From the NCBI GenBank assembly GCA_015680685.1, contig MNCI01034697.1, forward strand, positions 904,653-968,652: DNA of 64,000 nucleotides. Direction: 5' to 3'. Both the position numbers and the translations under genes were made by a program. Positions 12,418-24,739 of the stretch are shown here, piece by piece; within the stretch, counting starts at the first letter, position 1; each line of letters opens with the position of its first letter. The notes below the pieces were generated by a model that worked only from the letters and a program-made list of their open reading frames with translations, made no database searches and was not told where the DNA came from. Source of the stretch: Gnetum montanum (taxonomy: Eukaryota > Streptophyta > Gnetopsida > Gnetales > Gnetaceae).

Positions 12418-15140
12418 AGATGGCTCCTAAAAGATCCATAGTTAAAGGACCCTCATAATCAAGGGGTAAGAGACCTAAAGGAGGAGGACAAGACGATGAG
12501 CAAACTCTGCAAGCTAAGCAAGAGGCCCAACTATATAGTATTCAACAACCCACACCTACAATGGGGTAATCCACACAAGCTGAAGCTGATGCACCACCAA
12601 CTCAAGAGCAAGGACAATGCCTCACACTATCAGATGAGTGCCTCTAAGCCATCTAACAGAAATGTATCATGTCCATGGTCATAGTGGAATTAAATTTTGA
12701 ATAGTTCATGGAGTTTGCCCTTGCTAATGTTCAAGAGCAACTCTAAGCCTCTTCTATTTGGCCCACACTATCATACAATGGTGAATGATATCTAGGAGAT
12801 GGATATCAATTTTGGAAGAATACACAATATGATGCTATACTTAAGATTGAAGGAATCACAATGCCATATTTAGTTGAAGTGATAACTAAGGCACTAGATC
12901 TTCCCAATGTCAAAGCCAACATTGCACATATATTTACAAGGTTAGACATAGATGCAAAGAAGTTATGGCTACAAAAGGCCTATGGAATAACTAAGAAGGA
13001 ATAAAATGCATTGTCTATTGTAGAGAAAATTTATTTCAAAATTAGGACCTATCATATCTTCCCAATCAAAATATTAAATAGAATTTCCACCTATGCCACT
13101 AGAGGAAGTGCTATCTTAATGGAGAAATTCCAAGCTAACATGGCTCATTTATTATTCTTGAAAATCTAGAGAAGATTTGAAGAAAAGAAGGTAAGTAAAC
13201 TTATCTTACCATTCCCTTGCATTATTAGAAGACTATACAAACAAGCAAGAATTCTGGGCTACATTAATGATGTTCTTTGTAAAGCCCAAAATGATTCTTA
13301 TGCTAAAATTTCAAAACTATTACAACCCAAGAAGGACCACTTAGAGAAACCAACTAGCACTAAGGAAGTGATTGAGTCTACACTAGTAGAAAATATTCCA
13401 CCAATAGGAACAAAGCAAGCAGAACCTAGTAGGTGAACACCAGCTATTGACAAATCAAGACCAAGCACTCCACCAAAATAATAAGGTTACTAATCCTCCA
13501 TAAGTCATTTGCAACAAATTGCTAAAACTATAAGCTAGGGAAATAGAGAGGTCTCTAGTATGTATAGAGTGCAAAACAATCCAAGTAAACCTATAGTATT
13601 AACAAGACCAACCAATGGTCAAATCTCATTGTAGGTAGCAAAAGATGAGGACTAGACATAATAAATATTAGAAAACACTACATCTTTCCAGGTAAGACTA
13701 GAAATAGGAGGAGTCACACTGGTAGTGATGCAATACCAAGATGCAACAAGAGAAGTTCAGATCATCACAAATCATATCAAGGAATCCTTTAATATTCCTA
13801 TTATGCCACTAATAGATATAACTAGAGTAAGATATGTTGAAATAATAGCTAGAACATCCATGCCTCCACAAGAGCACAAAGATATTCTAGATTGATGTTA
13901 GAGCAACTAATGTAAAGTCTTTTTGATATCCTTAGTGATATTACTAAAATTTAGTCTAAACTGATTTCAACTAAGGATATGGAAAAAACTAGAGCAAAGC
14001 ATGCAAAAAATAAAGTGTAGAGTTTATAAGCAAAACTAGATACATTAAAAGTAGAAAGGCAAGACCCTACGCAACGTGTTACACTAGACTAGTTAGAACA
14101 ATTTAGAACTAAATAGATAATCCAACTAATAGCCAGAAACATCCAAATGGAGATGGAAAAGAAAAAAGCAACATGAAAATCCTCAATGGTAGAAGCACAA
14201 ACCTATGCCCATGTGCCAAAGCATTGACTACCTTGGAAGAAGAAAATAACAGAATTGCTACTAAAAATATAAGGTTGATCGACATTGAGAAGCAAAAGAA
14301 TGCACTAGAAGAAAGTATTCATTAGTTGAGGGAGTAGTTTTCTATTGAATAGGATCCTATCAATTGAAGAAGTCCATGTAATATGACAAAAGTTAGCTAT
14401 TGAAATTAGTGCATGGTAGAATGAGGCCAAGAAACATGAACAATTGAAAGCGCACTTCAGGGATCAAATGGGCATGTACAAGCAAATAAATGAAAAATAA
14501 ATCTAGATGGCCAAAGCTAAGATTAGCTTAATCATGACACAAACACCTAATTGGTAGCTAATCTTGGATAGTATTGCCCACTTATATCAAGCTAAGATCA
14601 AGAATAAGGACTTGTCGATAGAAGATTTAACAAAGTACATGGGATTAGCAAATCTCTGCTATGCTAATTTAGCCATGTTGATAGTAGACAAGTCCAAAAT
14701 AAAATTGGCACAACAAGTGGACACAGTGTATGCCCTATATGAAAAAGAGTTTACAGTAAATAAGGATGCACAAAAAAAGCTTCACATTACAAACTCCAAG
14801 CTTCAAGTGGTCAAAGCTAGCTACTAAGATCAAAAGGATATAGTAGCAAATCCGGCTGGGAGAATGAAAAATTACTAAGAATTGAGAAAGATAGCTAGAG
14901 CATTAAAAGAGGAAAGGAAGTAGTTCATGGCTTCATATATCAAAGCCAATAAAATGTTTCCATAGTTGTCATGCCCATGGGAAGTACTAACTTCAGTAAA
15001 CATTGTTGAATTTTCCTAAATAGTACATAATCAAAGGAAGAGAAACTTTAGGTGCTACTTATCCAATACTAATTCCAGAAGCCCAATGACAAAGGAAAGA
15101 AGTTGATGGAGAAGCCACAACCACCTAGAACCTAAAGACT
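12418..15140 (+). pseudogene. Large extra ORF of element A, 3' of integrase, unknown product
   Basis: Starting at ATG 12418 (MAPKRSIVKGPS) one frame can be followed, with stops and shifts, for about 800-900 codons to the end of the internal region. The N-terminal part is Gln/Pro-rich and low in complexity. The next part (about 12800-13330) is a globular-looking stretch with words such as ALDLPNVKANIAHIFTRLD and FPIKILNRISTYATRGSAIL. The last part (about 13900-15000) is rich in Lys, Glu, Gln and Ala, suggesting coiled coil; an 87-codon open piece remains at 14564-14827. Position and sense orientation fit the extra or envelope-like ORFs known in some plant Ty3/gypsy lineages; I do not recognise the family. 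Confidence 0.55.
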
Positions 15141-15356
15141 ACATTGAGGTTATTTTGTTGTTTTATTTTATTTTTGGTCATATGTGCTAATCATTTGATG
15201 CATGATAATTTTGTAAATACCACTTGAACCACAGTGTGGCATTCATAGTAGAGTTAGTAATGTATATAAGTGATAATGTCAAAGTCTATAAATTACTCCA
15301 CAATTTTGTAAGAAACTCTATGCTCCTTTTGTTTTAACTCGAGGATGAGTTTTCAG

Positions 15357-15371
15357 TTACTTGTGGGGATA
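15357..15371 (+). other. Polypurine tract of element A
   Basis: A purine-rich run, TTGTGGGGATA, ends directly at the TG of the 3' LTR, where plus-strand DNA synthesis would be primed. It is preceded by a CTCGAGGATGAGTTTTCA segment also found before the 3' LTR of C, D and E. Confidence 0.75.
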
Positions 15372-16236
15372 TGATAAAATCTTTATGTTAATAAGTTAGG
15401 ATATCATATCTATGATATCATAGCTATGCATACGCCATTGTAGATGCGATGTAGTGGGCCATGGTCATGCCTATAAATACCAACCCACCATCATGTCAAA
15501 TGAATAACTTTTGTCATTACTTAGCTAGATTCTTGCAGTTTTTTTTGTAACTTAGACTTAGCAATAAAGTGAATTCTTGTAGTGTAGTGACTAACAATTG
15601 TATGAAGTCTTTATTCAAGTGGATTGTTCTTAGGTATAATTCATGACTGACAATAAAGATAGAGAATGTTTCTCACCATTGTAACATATGACTTAGTTTA
15701 ACTTTAGTTTTCATCATGTTTACTTTGATTAAGTCCTTTACATTTTCCAAGCACTTTACTTTTCCAATGTCTTTTAGTAAGGTGATATAAGTACGATTGG
15801 TTTCAAGTGTAAAGTATAATCGTTTAGTAACCCAATAATACTTTAGTTGATTCACTCAGTAGTGGATTCACTTGGTAATCCTAGTGATAGTTATACTAGC
15901 GTAAGACATGTATGGCAAGCTAGGGACAAATACTTATAACCATAGGCTATATCATATTTACATTCCTATCATATGTAGACTTACAATTTATCTTTATTTT
16001 CATGATGTTTACACCTAGTTTTAAATTGAGCCAAATAACATCAACATATCATATACCTCATCAAGGGTTAAGCCATATAAATTAAACTTTACTAACTCTA
16101 TGTGAGAAGATAATGATTGTGAACATAACATCAACTACTAGTAAATCTACATTGGCCATTTATGAATTGCAATTAGGCCGCACATGTACACTTGTGACTT
16201 GTATGGTTGAGTGTTGGAATACCCAATTTCTCATCA
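15372..16236 (+). repeat. 3' LTR of element A
   Basis: It begins TGATAAAATC and ends TTCTCATCA, pairs with 2706-3551, and has TATAAATA at 15472-15479. Upstream of the TATA box are two overlapping palindromic words built on GATATCATA, against one palindrome in the 5' LTR. Confidence 0.93.
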
Positions 16237-16571
16237 CTTGACCACATTGTAATAAAATAAGGCATCTCTATTGACCTTGAATGAGTAAATGCTATTTTAG
16301 AAGTGTCTTATCCATTGAATAAGAAATATTTAAGATCCTTATTGGGGAAAATTAACTTCATTAGAAGATTCATCCCTATGTTTGTTGAGCTAGTTAAACC
16401 ATTTTCTAAAAGATGCCATGGCATATATTGTACTTGCAGGTGCTATGAACATTGAGACATAGTCTACCTTATGTCTGCCTTCATTTCTTTGCTAATTCAA
16501 GACTAGTGGGTAGTGCGATGCAATGCTTTTCAAGGATGGCACCATAACATGATGTGATGATAAGATCACAC
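16237..16571 (+). mobile_element. Element Z, continuation after A
   Basis: The reading H-I-V-x-K, then LLGKINFIRRFIPMFVELVKPF, continues the RT connection and thumb region cut at 2705, which confirms A as an insertion. Coding wording fades after about 16430. The segment ends at the ACTAG duplication of element B. I could not recognise the rest of Z after 41849. Confidence 0.75.
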
Positions 16572-16576
16572 ACTAG
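16572..16576. other. Target-site duplication of element B, left copy
   Basis: ACTAG, matched exactly by 41845-41849 on the far side of B, 25 kb away. Confidence 0.85.
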
Positions 16577-17525
16577 TGATGAGCAGTGGGTACCCCCTAT
16601 ACCCAACCATATGAATTACAAGCTTTCACATGCAATCTAATTAAATTCTATGGATGGAACTAATGTGGTATTTAGATTGTTAAGCATTGATCATATGTCA
16701 TTGTCTTCTCACTTGGACTAGTGGTAGCTTTATGATGTATGATTTAGTCCAAAGTGAGCCATATGATTATAATGTTGTTGGGGCCTTAAACTAACCGTAA
16801 TAATAACATAGTCTCAGGATGATGAGTGTCTGTTCCTAGCTTATCATACACATCCTGAACTCACATACCCACTACTAGGATTACCAAATGTTACGCTACT
16901 AGGAAAACAAAGCAATAATGCTACTGGGATTACTAAGCAAATATACGTTTACACTCGAAACTGGTCGTGCTCTTTTCATTGATTAATTAACGTGCATGGA
17001 AATGTAAATATTAACTAATTACATGGAAAACAAATTGCATTGAAGGTAAATCTATTCTAAGACAAAGTGCTACAATGAATATGAATAAATATCGATCTTT
17101 TTACCATTCATGAAATATGTCTAGGTACAATTCCACTTGAATAAGACACCATACAATTAACTCAAATCCACACTACGGGCACTTATTGACTGTTCTCTAA
17201 GATTACAAAATAAAACTGCAAGAGTCTAGCTACATTATTGACCACATGGTGTCAAATACGTGATGGGTATTTATAGGTAAATACAAGCATTACGTTAATA
17301 AGGATGTGTTAACGCATTTAGTTGTATCAATGGGGATGCATCGACGAGGATGTGTCGATGGGGATGTGTTGATGAGGATGTGTTAACACATCTAAGATAT
17401 GTTACCTGTTAATGCATCAACACATTTTCATCCACACATATGCAGTGATGCATCTAAGATCCATCAATGAGGCTTTGTCAACAAGGATTCATAGATGAAG
17501 TTACTCGATATATCATATCTCATCT
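16577..17525 (-). repeat. 3' LTR of element B
   Basis: Plus-strand reading starts TGATGAGCAG and ends at 17525, where the terminal base appears mutated (CATCT instead of CATCA). It pairs with 40860-41844. The TATA box on the minus strand is 17275-17268. Between it and the LTR start lies an array of GATGTGTCGATG-like units (17285-17480). A polypurine tract (minus strand, TGGGGGTA) abuts at 17526. Confidence 0.92.
17285..17480 (-). repeat. U3 repeat array of element B (3' LTR)
   Basis: At least seven imperfect units of the form GAYGRGGATGYRTYGAYG, about 16 bases apart where regular, upstream of the TATA box. The matching array in the other LTR (about 41636-41820) has a different copy arrangement. 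The word GTTAACAC and CGATG/CATCG pairs give it local dyad symmetry. Confidence 0.8.
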
Positions 17526-18735
17526 TACCCCCATGACTGACTAAAAACTCATCCTCAACTTATATATAAACAAATGAAGTTTCATTACAGATATTATAGG
17601 GTGATCAAGACTAGATTGGCTACCATTACAAAATTTTATTCGAGTGAATGTATTACAAAATGACAAAAGACTAAACAAACATCAAAGTTTTTAAAATTGT
17701 AGAGGTTTTCAAAAATCCACTGAAGATGAATCTTCTTGTTGTCGCTAGTAGTGGTAGACTTTGCAACCTTGATTTTTATGTTGATGCTTCTCTTTTTATG
17801 TAGAACATTCTTGAAGGATGGACTGAAATTTCTTCTCATCATTCCATGGTTCCAACAAACATGTGATGTTTGAGATTTAATCATTGTATTTGCTATCATT
17901 TTTCCATGGGCATAGCCTCCATTATTCTCCTCTTGGCCTTGATTCCTTTGCTTTTACAAGACCTTCAACCTTAGGGATTTCATTTTGCATCATCTAAAAT
18001 CACCAAAGGATCAACATTAGTTTTGATAATTCTTCATTACTGATTAACCCTTCCTGAATCCTTAGTTAGATCAAAATTCAAAAAAAATTTAGCATGTAAG
18101 CTCAAGATGATTTTATAATAATGTTTCCCAAGGCTCTACGGTAACTAAAATCATCAAGTTGTTTAAGTTATTTTGATTATTTTTACTATTAGTTACCATA
18201 ATTTTTGAAAATGGGGTGTTAGAAAAATTTCAAAAAGTACATCCTTAACTCTCCCACAATAAATAAGCATAACTCTGGAAGCACACAAGTTTTCAAATAA
18301 CTAAAACCAAAGGTCTAGTTCACAAGATGACCAAGACATATTGAAATTAAAAGATAGTTCAATATAAAAGTATTAAAATTAATTAAAATCAATAAGAAGA
18401 AATGACAAAATCATGTATAAATTTAGAGTAGTCCTTGATGTCCTTGAAGATGTAAGGTATGATTTAGAGCGATGAACAACAAAAGTTATGTAAGTGGGTC
18501 CTCCCCAAAGTAGGCTATGGCCATAATGCCCTTACATAACCACTTCTATAGATGTTCGTGGGCATCTTAGAAGTTAAATGTAGATCATGCATTTATTTCA
18601 AATAACACACAACTACCCTAGTTAGGATTTTTCTACTATACTATACAAAACCATTAGCCACATAATTGCATGTAGCAGTGAGGTGAATAATGAGATGAAA
18701 AGGGATTGTAGAGATTGGGATGTAAGGTACTTAAG
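17526..18735 (-). other. Internal 3' non-coding part of element B
   Basis: About 1.2 kb between the 3' LTR of B and the insertion point of C. I see no convincing gene; an 87-codon minus-strand frame (17636-17899) has no recognisable wording. It corresponds by position to the 3' non-coding region of D and C. Confidence 0.6.
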
Positions 18736-18740
18736 CATGT
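18736..18740. other. Target-site duplication of element C, left copy
   Basis: CATGT, matched exactly at 36119-36123. Confidence 0.88.
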
Positions 18741-19708
18741 TGATGAGTGGTGAGGTACCCCTACACTCAACCATACAAATACGACCGTTTCATGCATGAT
18801 CTGGTCGAATTCCAAGGACTAAGTGCTTATGCACCCTTGTGGAATAAGGACAGGTTGGTTAACCATTGTCTTCCCAAGCTTACCTATATGTCACAATTGT
18901 ATGGTTAAGTAAGCTTAAGGCATATGATTTTTATAGCTTTTATGTTTTTATGTCTTGCACTAGTAGGGAAGGAGAGAGGTAACTAAGTGACTAATTTAAC
19001 TTAACTACTCATTAACTAATGTTCTAACTAATCCTAGCACCAACATCCATTCCCACTTGCTGTACAAATCCTGAACCAGTGCAACACTACTAAGATTACC
19101 AAATGCTAATGGTTACTGGGTTACCAAGCGTTACATACATGCTCAAAGTGATCATGCTTGTGTAATTTAATGATTTTCTTAATTGATCAAAATGAGTTGC
19201 TATGCTAATAACAGAAATGTAAAGTGCATAAAATAAAATAAATGCATATGAAAATAAAATAAAAGAAATGCGTAAGAAAAAAAATCTCAAGTGCTGCAAG
19301 GATAAATCAAAGAGCTTATCTTTATTGCTATACACAAGGTGTGCTCAGGTACACAATGTTCAAATAAAGATCCATCCACACTTACACCTCCTACTGCGAG
19401 CACTTGGAAAATACTCTAACTTTCAAACAGACTACAAGAGTTTCGCTATTTGACTACTAAAAGACTTCCTTTTTTCAATTGTGCACTTGGGCACTATATT
19501 TATAGACTTATGAGAAACTACTCTAATAATTAGAGTAACTTCTCTAATAATTAGAATAACTGCTAAAGAAACTTCTAGAGTAACCACTCTAATAATTAGA
19601 ATAAACTGCTAGAGTAATTGCTCTAATAATTAGAATAAATTGGTAGAGTAATTACTCTAATAATTAGAATAACTACTAGATCAAACACTAGAGTAACTGC
19701 TCTCATCA
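18741..19708 (-). repeat. 3' LTR of element C
   Basis: Plus-strand reading starts TGATGAGTGG and ends GCTCTCATCA; it pairs with 35116-36118. The minus-strand TATA box is 19504-19497. A tandem array (about 19520-19700) lies between it and the LTR start. The polypurine tract, minus strand TTGTGGGGGTA, abuts at 19709. Confidence 0.94.
19520..19700 (-). repeat. U3 repeat array of element C (3' LTR)
   Basis: Five copies of a near-palindromic core TCTAATAATTAGA, spaced about 35-40 bases, joined by GAGTAAC/CTAGAG words. The array in the 5' LTR (about 35893-36085) has six to seven copies. It sits directly upstream of the TATA box. Confidence 0.9.
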
Positions 19709-21732
19709 TACCCCCACAACTGAACGAAAACTCGTCCTCGAGTTCCTTACAAAATATTGGGAAGGTATGGGATTATTGACTAATTGACAACTGACGGTGG
19801 AATGGGATGATAGACTCAATGTGCTGAGTGAACGAATCAATAAGCATATTACAACATTAGTGTTCATGACCATTGTGGTGAACACTCATACATAAATGAC
19901 ATTCAAGCGTTTATTTGGTAGCTTGAAAAGAAAAAGAGAGAGAGAAAGAAGATGGAACGTGTTGCTTTCAATGTTGAGATTGCACCTTCCATTGTTCATC
20001 CATAGCCATGCCACCAAACTTGCTCCTTTCATAAATGCTCTAGTTCCAGTCCATCCTGAGTGCTTCCTCCAAGCCCAATCCATTGTTTGTATGATCACCA
20101 TCTACACACACAACACAGTCACAAATGAGCAAGGATAGATAATCCACAATAAAGTTGATACCTTTCCTCAATATGAAGCGCATTGGCTAAGTTGTGGTTA
20201 TGGCAAAAACTGGTTTAGAGATTTATCACTAGTAACTACCTAAGGTGTAGGGGTTAGGCAATTAGTAAAATGGAAAAAATTAAAAAATTTATGCCAAGGC
20301 CCACACGACTAAGAGTGAACCTTCAGTAGCTATAAGATGGAAAAACATGAGGAACAAGAAAGAAGAAAAATATCAACAACAACGCCAATAAAATGGATGT
20401 CATGGATGGGGATGAAATAAGAAATGATTGATTGTAGGAAATGTTTAAGGAAAATAAAATAATAATTGCACCAAAAAGAAATGCCAGTGGGTCCTCCCCA
20501 AAGCAGGATCATGCCCTTTATGCCCTGAAAAACCCACAAACCAAAGAGTCTGTAGGCTCTAGGAATGTCATTTGGAAGCAAGAGTTAAAACCTTACCCAC
20601 AAGAATTCAGCAAAGAAAAATAATGCATCAACCTAGAATGGACTAATGATAAAACTGGCAATGAGGTGGAAAATAGGAAGAAAGATGGAGAGGAGAGAAT
20701 GGAATGGAATCCCAAGAACAAGGTTGTGGAAAGCCCCTTGTGTATTTCATGGTTAAGATAACTAAGTAGAACTCATCCCAAATCTAGACTCAAACCAACC
20801 ACATTCAATGACCTCACATCAATACAGTTGGCTAGTTCATCCTCTTGAGGCAACAAAAATACTTCCACAAAGAGTGACCACCATCACAAGGAGAGTGAGC
20901 TGGAGAAGCAGAAAGTAAGAAAAGGCCTTAGTTATAGGGAACCTTCAGGCATGGGTAACATGTCTTTCTAGTGCCATAACTAGTGCTTGTAACCCATATT
21001 ACTTTATTATGTTTAAGGGATATGCTTTGAATTCTCACCTTTTTTCCTTTTTTTTATGTTTATGCATGAGAACCATACCATGCAAAGACTTATTTTTATT
21101 CACTCAGCTTTTTGATATTTGAACAATGTCAAAATGGCAGAAAACCCAAGAAAAAGCATCCAAGCATCCAAGAGAATGGCCAACACCAATGCATCGAATC
21201 CCCTTGAAGTCACATCCTTTTCATCCTTTAGGTCTTTCCTTGGTTTGAAAAATACCTAGCCACCAATTCATTAACAAGTTTACTTAGAAAAAGGGAACTA
21301 TACAGTTCCAAGCCAAAGGAGACCATAGAGTTGTATGGATGAGTGGACAGCATGGACTCATTGCCTATTTTACCAAAAGAACCATACCTTAATATCAGCA
21401 TCATAATTCAAAGGTAAAAACCAAACATTAGCAATCAATATGATATAATTCAATCCACCATCATGAGCACTTATTAGATGACGAATAAATGTAAATCAAG
21501 CAAACAAAGAAATAGTGAAAACATGAACGATGGTGTAAAACAAAAATAAGAAAAGTTGAAAGAATATGTAAAAAAAAATGTGTAAAACAAAAATTCAAAA
21601 AGAACTAAGGGCCTATAACAGTTAGCATAGGTGGCCATCTCCCCCACGACTAAGTTGGAAGGAGGAGATCCAAAATAGTGAGTAGGGTTTTCCATCAAGA
21701 GAGGTAGCATGTGTACTGGCTATCCTAAGCTC
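19709..21732 (-). other. 3' non-coding region of element C
   Basis: About 2 kb between the integrase end and the 3' LTR, collinear with 31530-33651 of D and with 63075-64000 of E. It holds polypurine-like motifs near 21660-21638, a weaker one near 20310-20295, and the terminal one at 19709. An antisense open frame (19896-20138, plus strand) lies near its 3' end. Confidence 0.75.
19896..20138 (+). CDS. Antisense ORF in the 3' region of element C, unknown product
   Basis: An 80-codon frame opposite to the element's own strand. Its central part (LSMLRLHLPLFIHSHATKLA) lines up with the antisense frames of D (33183-33593) and E (63197-63451), including a basic run before it (KRKRERERR) and the closing I-x-T-H-N-T-V words. 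The sense frame of the same segment is also open in C and D, so coding strand is unclear. I do not recognise the product; it may be an accidental by-product of conserved non-coding sequence. Confidence 0.35.
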   Translation: MTFKRLFGSLKRKRERERRWNVLLSMLRLHLPLFIHSHATKLAPFINALVPVHPECFLQAQSIVCMITIYTHNTVTNEQG

Positions 21733-22880
21733 CTAGAAAGGTTTGGTTTGTTGCACGTTGACCAAAAGTTTCTTATCTAGGCTCTCAAGTTCGTATATTG
21801 TCATGGCCCCTAAAGAAAAAGTTGCATAAATAATATAAGGTCCTTCCCACAATGTTTGAAATTTAGTACTTTGTGGCGCATGTGTGGGATTCCAGTAGAG
21901 AACCTTATCTCGTGGTTGATATTTAACTTTCCTAATTCTTAGGTCATGACATTGTTTATTGAAGGCCTTGTGCAATTTGTTAGATGATAGGGCAGCTAAT
22001 CGGTTTTCATCTAGCAAGTTAAGGATTACTAACCATTGTTTTTGTGCTAGATCAAGGTCAAGGTTGAGGTCACATGCCGTGGATAGTGTATGGAGCTTAG
22101 TTTGAATGGGAAGCATTGGTAATTTACCGTATACTAACTCATAGGGAGAGTAGACTGTAGGGAGTTTCCATGTGGAACAGTATCCCCAAAGAGCATCATT
22201 CAATTTAGTGCTCTAGTCTCACATAAACTTGCTAATGGTTCTTGTCAATATCTTCATAATCTCCTTGTTGGTGACTTCTACTTGACCATTCGCTTGGGGG
22301 TGGTATGGTGTAGTCAATTTATGCTCAACTCCTAAGCGTTGCATTAATTTTCAAAAAGTTGCACTTTTGAAGTATGTACCATTGTTTGAAATAAGTGCAT
22401 GTGGAATACCAAACCTATTTATGATTTGTTGTTGAACAAATCATGCAGCTGTAGATGATGTACAATCTTTAACAGCAACTGCTTCGGCCCATTTTGTTAG
22501 GTAATCAATGGCAACAATAATATAAGCTTTTCCTTTGGACATTGGTGTAATCAACCCCATAAAATCAATTCCCCAAATGTCGAAGGGTTCTAATGGTTGA
22601 ATCCATTGTTGCAAACCCTCCATTCTAGCAGTCATTCCCCCATCATGTTGATAGCACTCACAAGATTGGACAAAATGATGGACGTCTAGAAATAATGTAG
22701 GCCAATAATATCTTGCAAGTAGGATCTTGATGGTTGTTCGTCTTCTAGCATAATGACCCCCACAAGGACCCTCATGAGCGTCTTGGAGAACTCACATTTG
22801 ATCTATATTGGGAACACACCATCGAACCAAGCCATCGGGACACACTTTGTAAAGTTGCCCATTGATCTCCATAAAGTACT
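21733..22880 (-). pseudogene. Integrase of element C
   Basis: Minus strand, from the zinc-binding start (H-E-G-P-C-G-G-H...C-E-C) at about 22790-22660, through the core (WGIDFMG, first catalytic Asp, near 22580; then ISNNGTYF near 22375; then NGQVEVTNKE, catalytic Glu, near 22275) to a C-terminal part in a 156-codon open frame 22203-21733 with ALW-x-Y-C-S-T-W, SPYELVYGKLP and W-E-G-P-Y. The second catalytic Asp of the S-D-N-G motif is Asn here, consistent with a single G-to-A change. A few stops break the domain. An intact enzyme would insert the cDNA into the host chromosome. Confidence 0.88.
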
Positions 22881-22999
22881 TGGCTCGGTGAAGAAACTGT
22901 TGTTTCTTCTTAAGGTTTAACTCTTGTGGTGTTTGTTGGGTGAGGAGATAGGTAAGAATGCTATTGTGCTAGTTTGTCTCCATGGGTTATTGATTATTC

Positions 23000-24250
23000 A
23001 CTACACCAGTAAAGAGGAATTCATCAAGGAAATGATCAGAAATTTGATACTCATCCTCTTTGTTGTCCCATCGCAATTGAGATAAATGATCAGCAACTAC
23101 ATTCTCGATGCCCTTGCGATCAATCATCGTTAAATCAAACTATTGTAAGATTACAAGCCATCGTATGATATGAGGGCTTACCATTGGCTTATTCATGAGG
23201 AATCGGATTGCACTATGATCTATATGTATATATACTTTATATCCCAATACATAGTGTTTAAACTTTTCTAGTGTAAACACTATAGCCATTAATTCTTTCT
23301 ATGTGGTAGTGTAGTTAAGTTGTGCACCAATGATACTTTACTTGCACAGTGGATGTAATAAGGATGCTTCTGGTCATCTAACTATGTAAGTACAGCTCCT
23401 AAACCATAGGTGGCATGTAAATCATGATATGGAATGGTTTGGACCAGCCAAAAGCTTATAGAATGGGTGTTTCTACTAGCTTCTATTTCAGAGTTTGAAA
23501 AGCTAATTTGCATTCCCTGGTCTGCTTGAAAGGTACATCCTTTTTTGTTAATTTCACCAATGGTTTGGCAACCTTTGAAAAGTTCTCAATAAATCTCCTA
23601 TAGTAGCCAGTATGTCCAAGGAATGATCAAATATCTTTGACAGTTTTTGGTTGACGGGTAATTCCTTGGATAATTTTTATTTTCTTGGGTTCTACCTCTA
23701 TCCTTGTGTGTGAGATTTTGTGCCCTAGTACTACACCTTCTTGGACCATTAAATGAATTTTCTGCCAGTTGAGCCTCAAATTGATTTCTACACATCTTTT
23801 TAACACTTTCTCCAACTAGTCTAAGGCTTGATCAAAGTTTGCTCCATAAGTGAAGAAGTCTTCCATAAAGACCTCCATGCCATTCCCTATCTATTGTTGG
23901 AATATGCTTAAAACTAGTCGTTGAAATGTTGCAGGGGCGTTGCACAAGCCAAACAACATCTATTCATATGTGAACATTCCCCAAGGACTGGTGAATGTAG
24001 TCTTGGCTTGGTCTTCTAGGGCTATTTGTATTTGGTTATATCCACTATATCCATCTAAAAAACTATAATAGCGATGCCCTACGATGGTGTCTAAGACTTG
24101 GTTAACAAATGATAATGGAAAGTGATCTTTAAATTTTTCCACATTTAGTAGTCTGAAATCTATGCACACCCTCCATTTGCCTCCCTTTTTAGGCACAATA
24201 ACTAAGGGATTAACCCATTCGCTATCAGCAATGGGGTATATTAACCCAAC
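23000..24250 (-). pseudogene. Reverse transcriptase and RNase H of element C
   Basis: RT: MPKKGGKWRVCIDFRLLNVE near 24196, HFPLSFVNQVLDTIVG, YSFLDGYSGYNQIQIA, and then a catalytic motif reading FMEDF near 23865, where the family has Y/F-x-D-D, so one catalytic Asp is Glu. The connection segment (KRCVEINLRLNWQKIHLMVQ, GHKIS) is open at 23815-23627. RNase H follows to about 23000 with the words H-I-D-H-S-A-I-R-F-L-M and VVADHLSQLR. Stops are few. The fused enzyme would copy the element's RNA. Confidence 0.88.
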
Positions 24251-24739
24251 CTTGAGAAGCTATTCGATTTCTTCCTTAACTACTTGCTTCAGCTTAGAGT
24301 TCAATCACCTCTACAGTTGTCTTCGAGGCTTCATGGAGGGGTCAATGTAAATTCTAAGTTGGCATATCCTAGGATCTATTCCAGTTAATTCAAGATATGA
24401 CCAAGTAAAGGCTTCCAACCATTTATTTATTATCTTTAGCAATTCTTATTTTTTTTGAGGAGCAAGCTTAGCATTGATAATTACCGATTTTCCATTTTTA
24501 AGGAACATGTATTCCATACCAGTGGGCAATGGTTTCAGCTCAATGGACTTCTGCTTAAATTTCTGAGGGATTTCCAACTTCCCCCAGTTGATATTTTCAA
24601 GCTTAAGACTTGGAAGTTGGTAGTGGACTTGCTCTAATGCGTCTATGCTATCGATGTAAGCACAAGTCAAACCCTCAGTTGGTTCCATGCATATGAGTGA
24701 ACTACTTTCTTAATTAGTTGTTAGCCACTGAGTGTCTTC

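Larger units (their letters stand above)
2706..16236 (+). mobile_element. Element A: full-length Ty3/gypsy LTR retrotransposon
   Basis: A 13.5 kb element with 5' LTR 2706-3551, primer site 3553-3570, decayed gag (3690-5700), decayed protease, RT, RNase H and integrase (6160-9830), a non-coding stretch, a large extra ORF relic (12418-15140), polypurine tract (15357-15371) and 3' LTR 15372-16236. Ends are TGATAAAA...CTCATCA. It inserted into the RT of Z. Stops are dense and the LTRs differ visibly in many places, so it is old. It is related to B, C, D and E by gag, LTR ends, primer site and the repeated GTCATGGGGG-type motif, and is unusual for the long ORF after integrase. Confidence 0.92.

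Noticed and set aside
19520-19700. CRISPR-like regular repeat array
   Set aside because: The units are short near-palindromes in an LTR promoter region of a plant retrotransposon; spacers are themselves repeated, and the context is eukaryotic.
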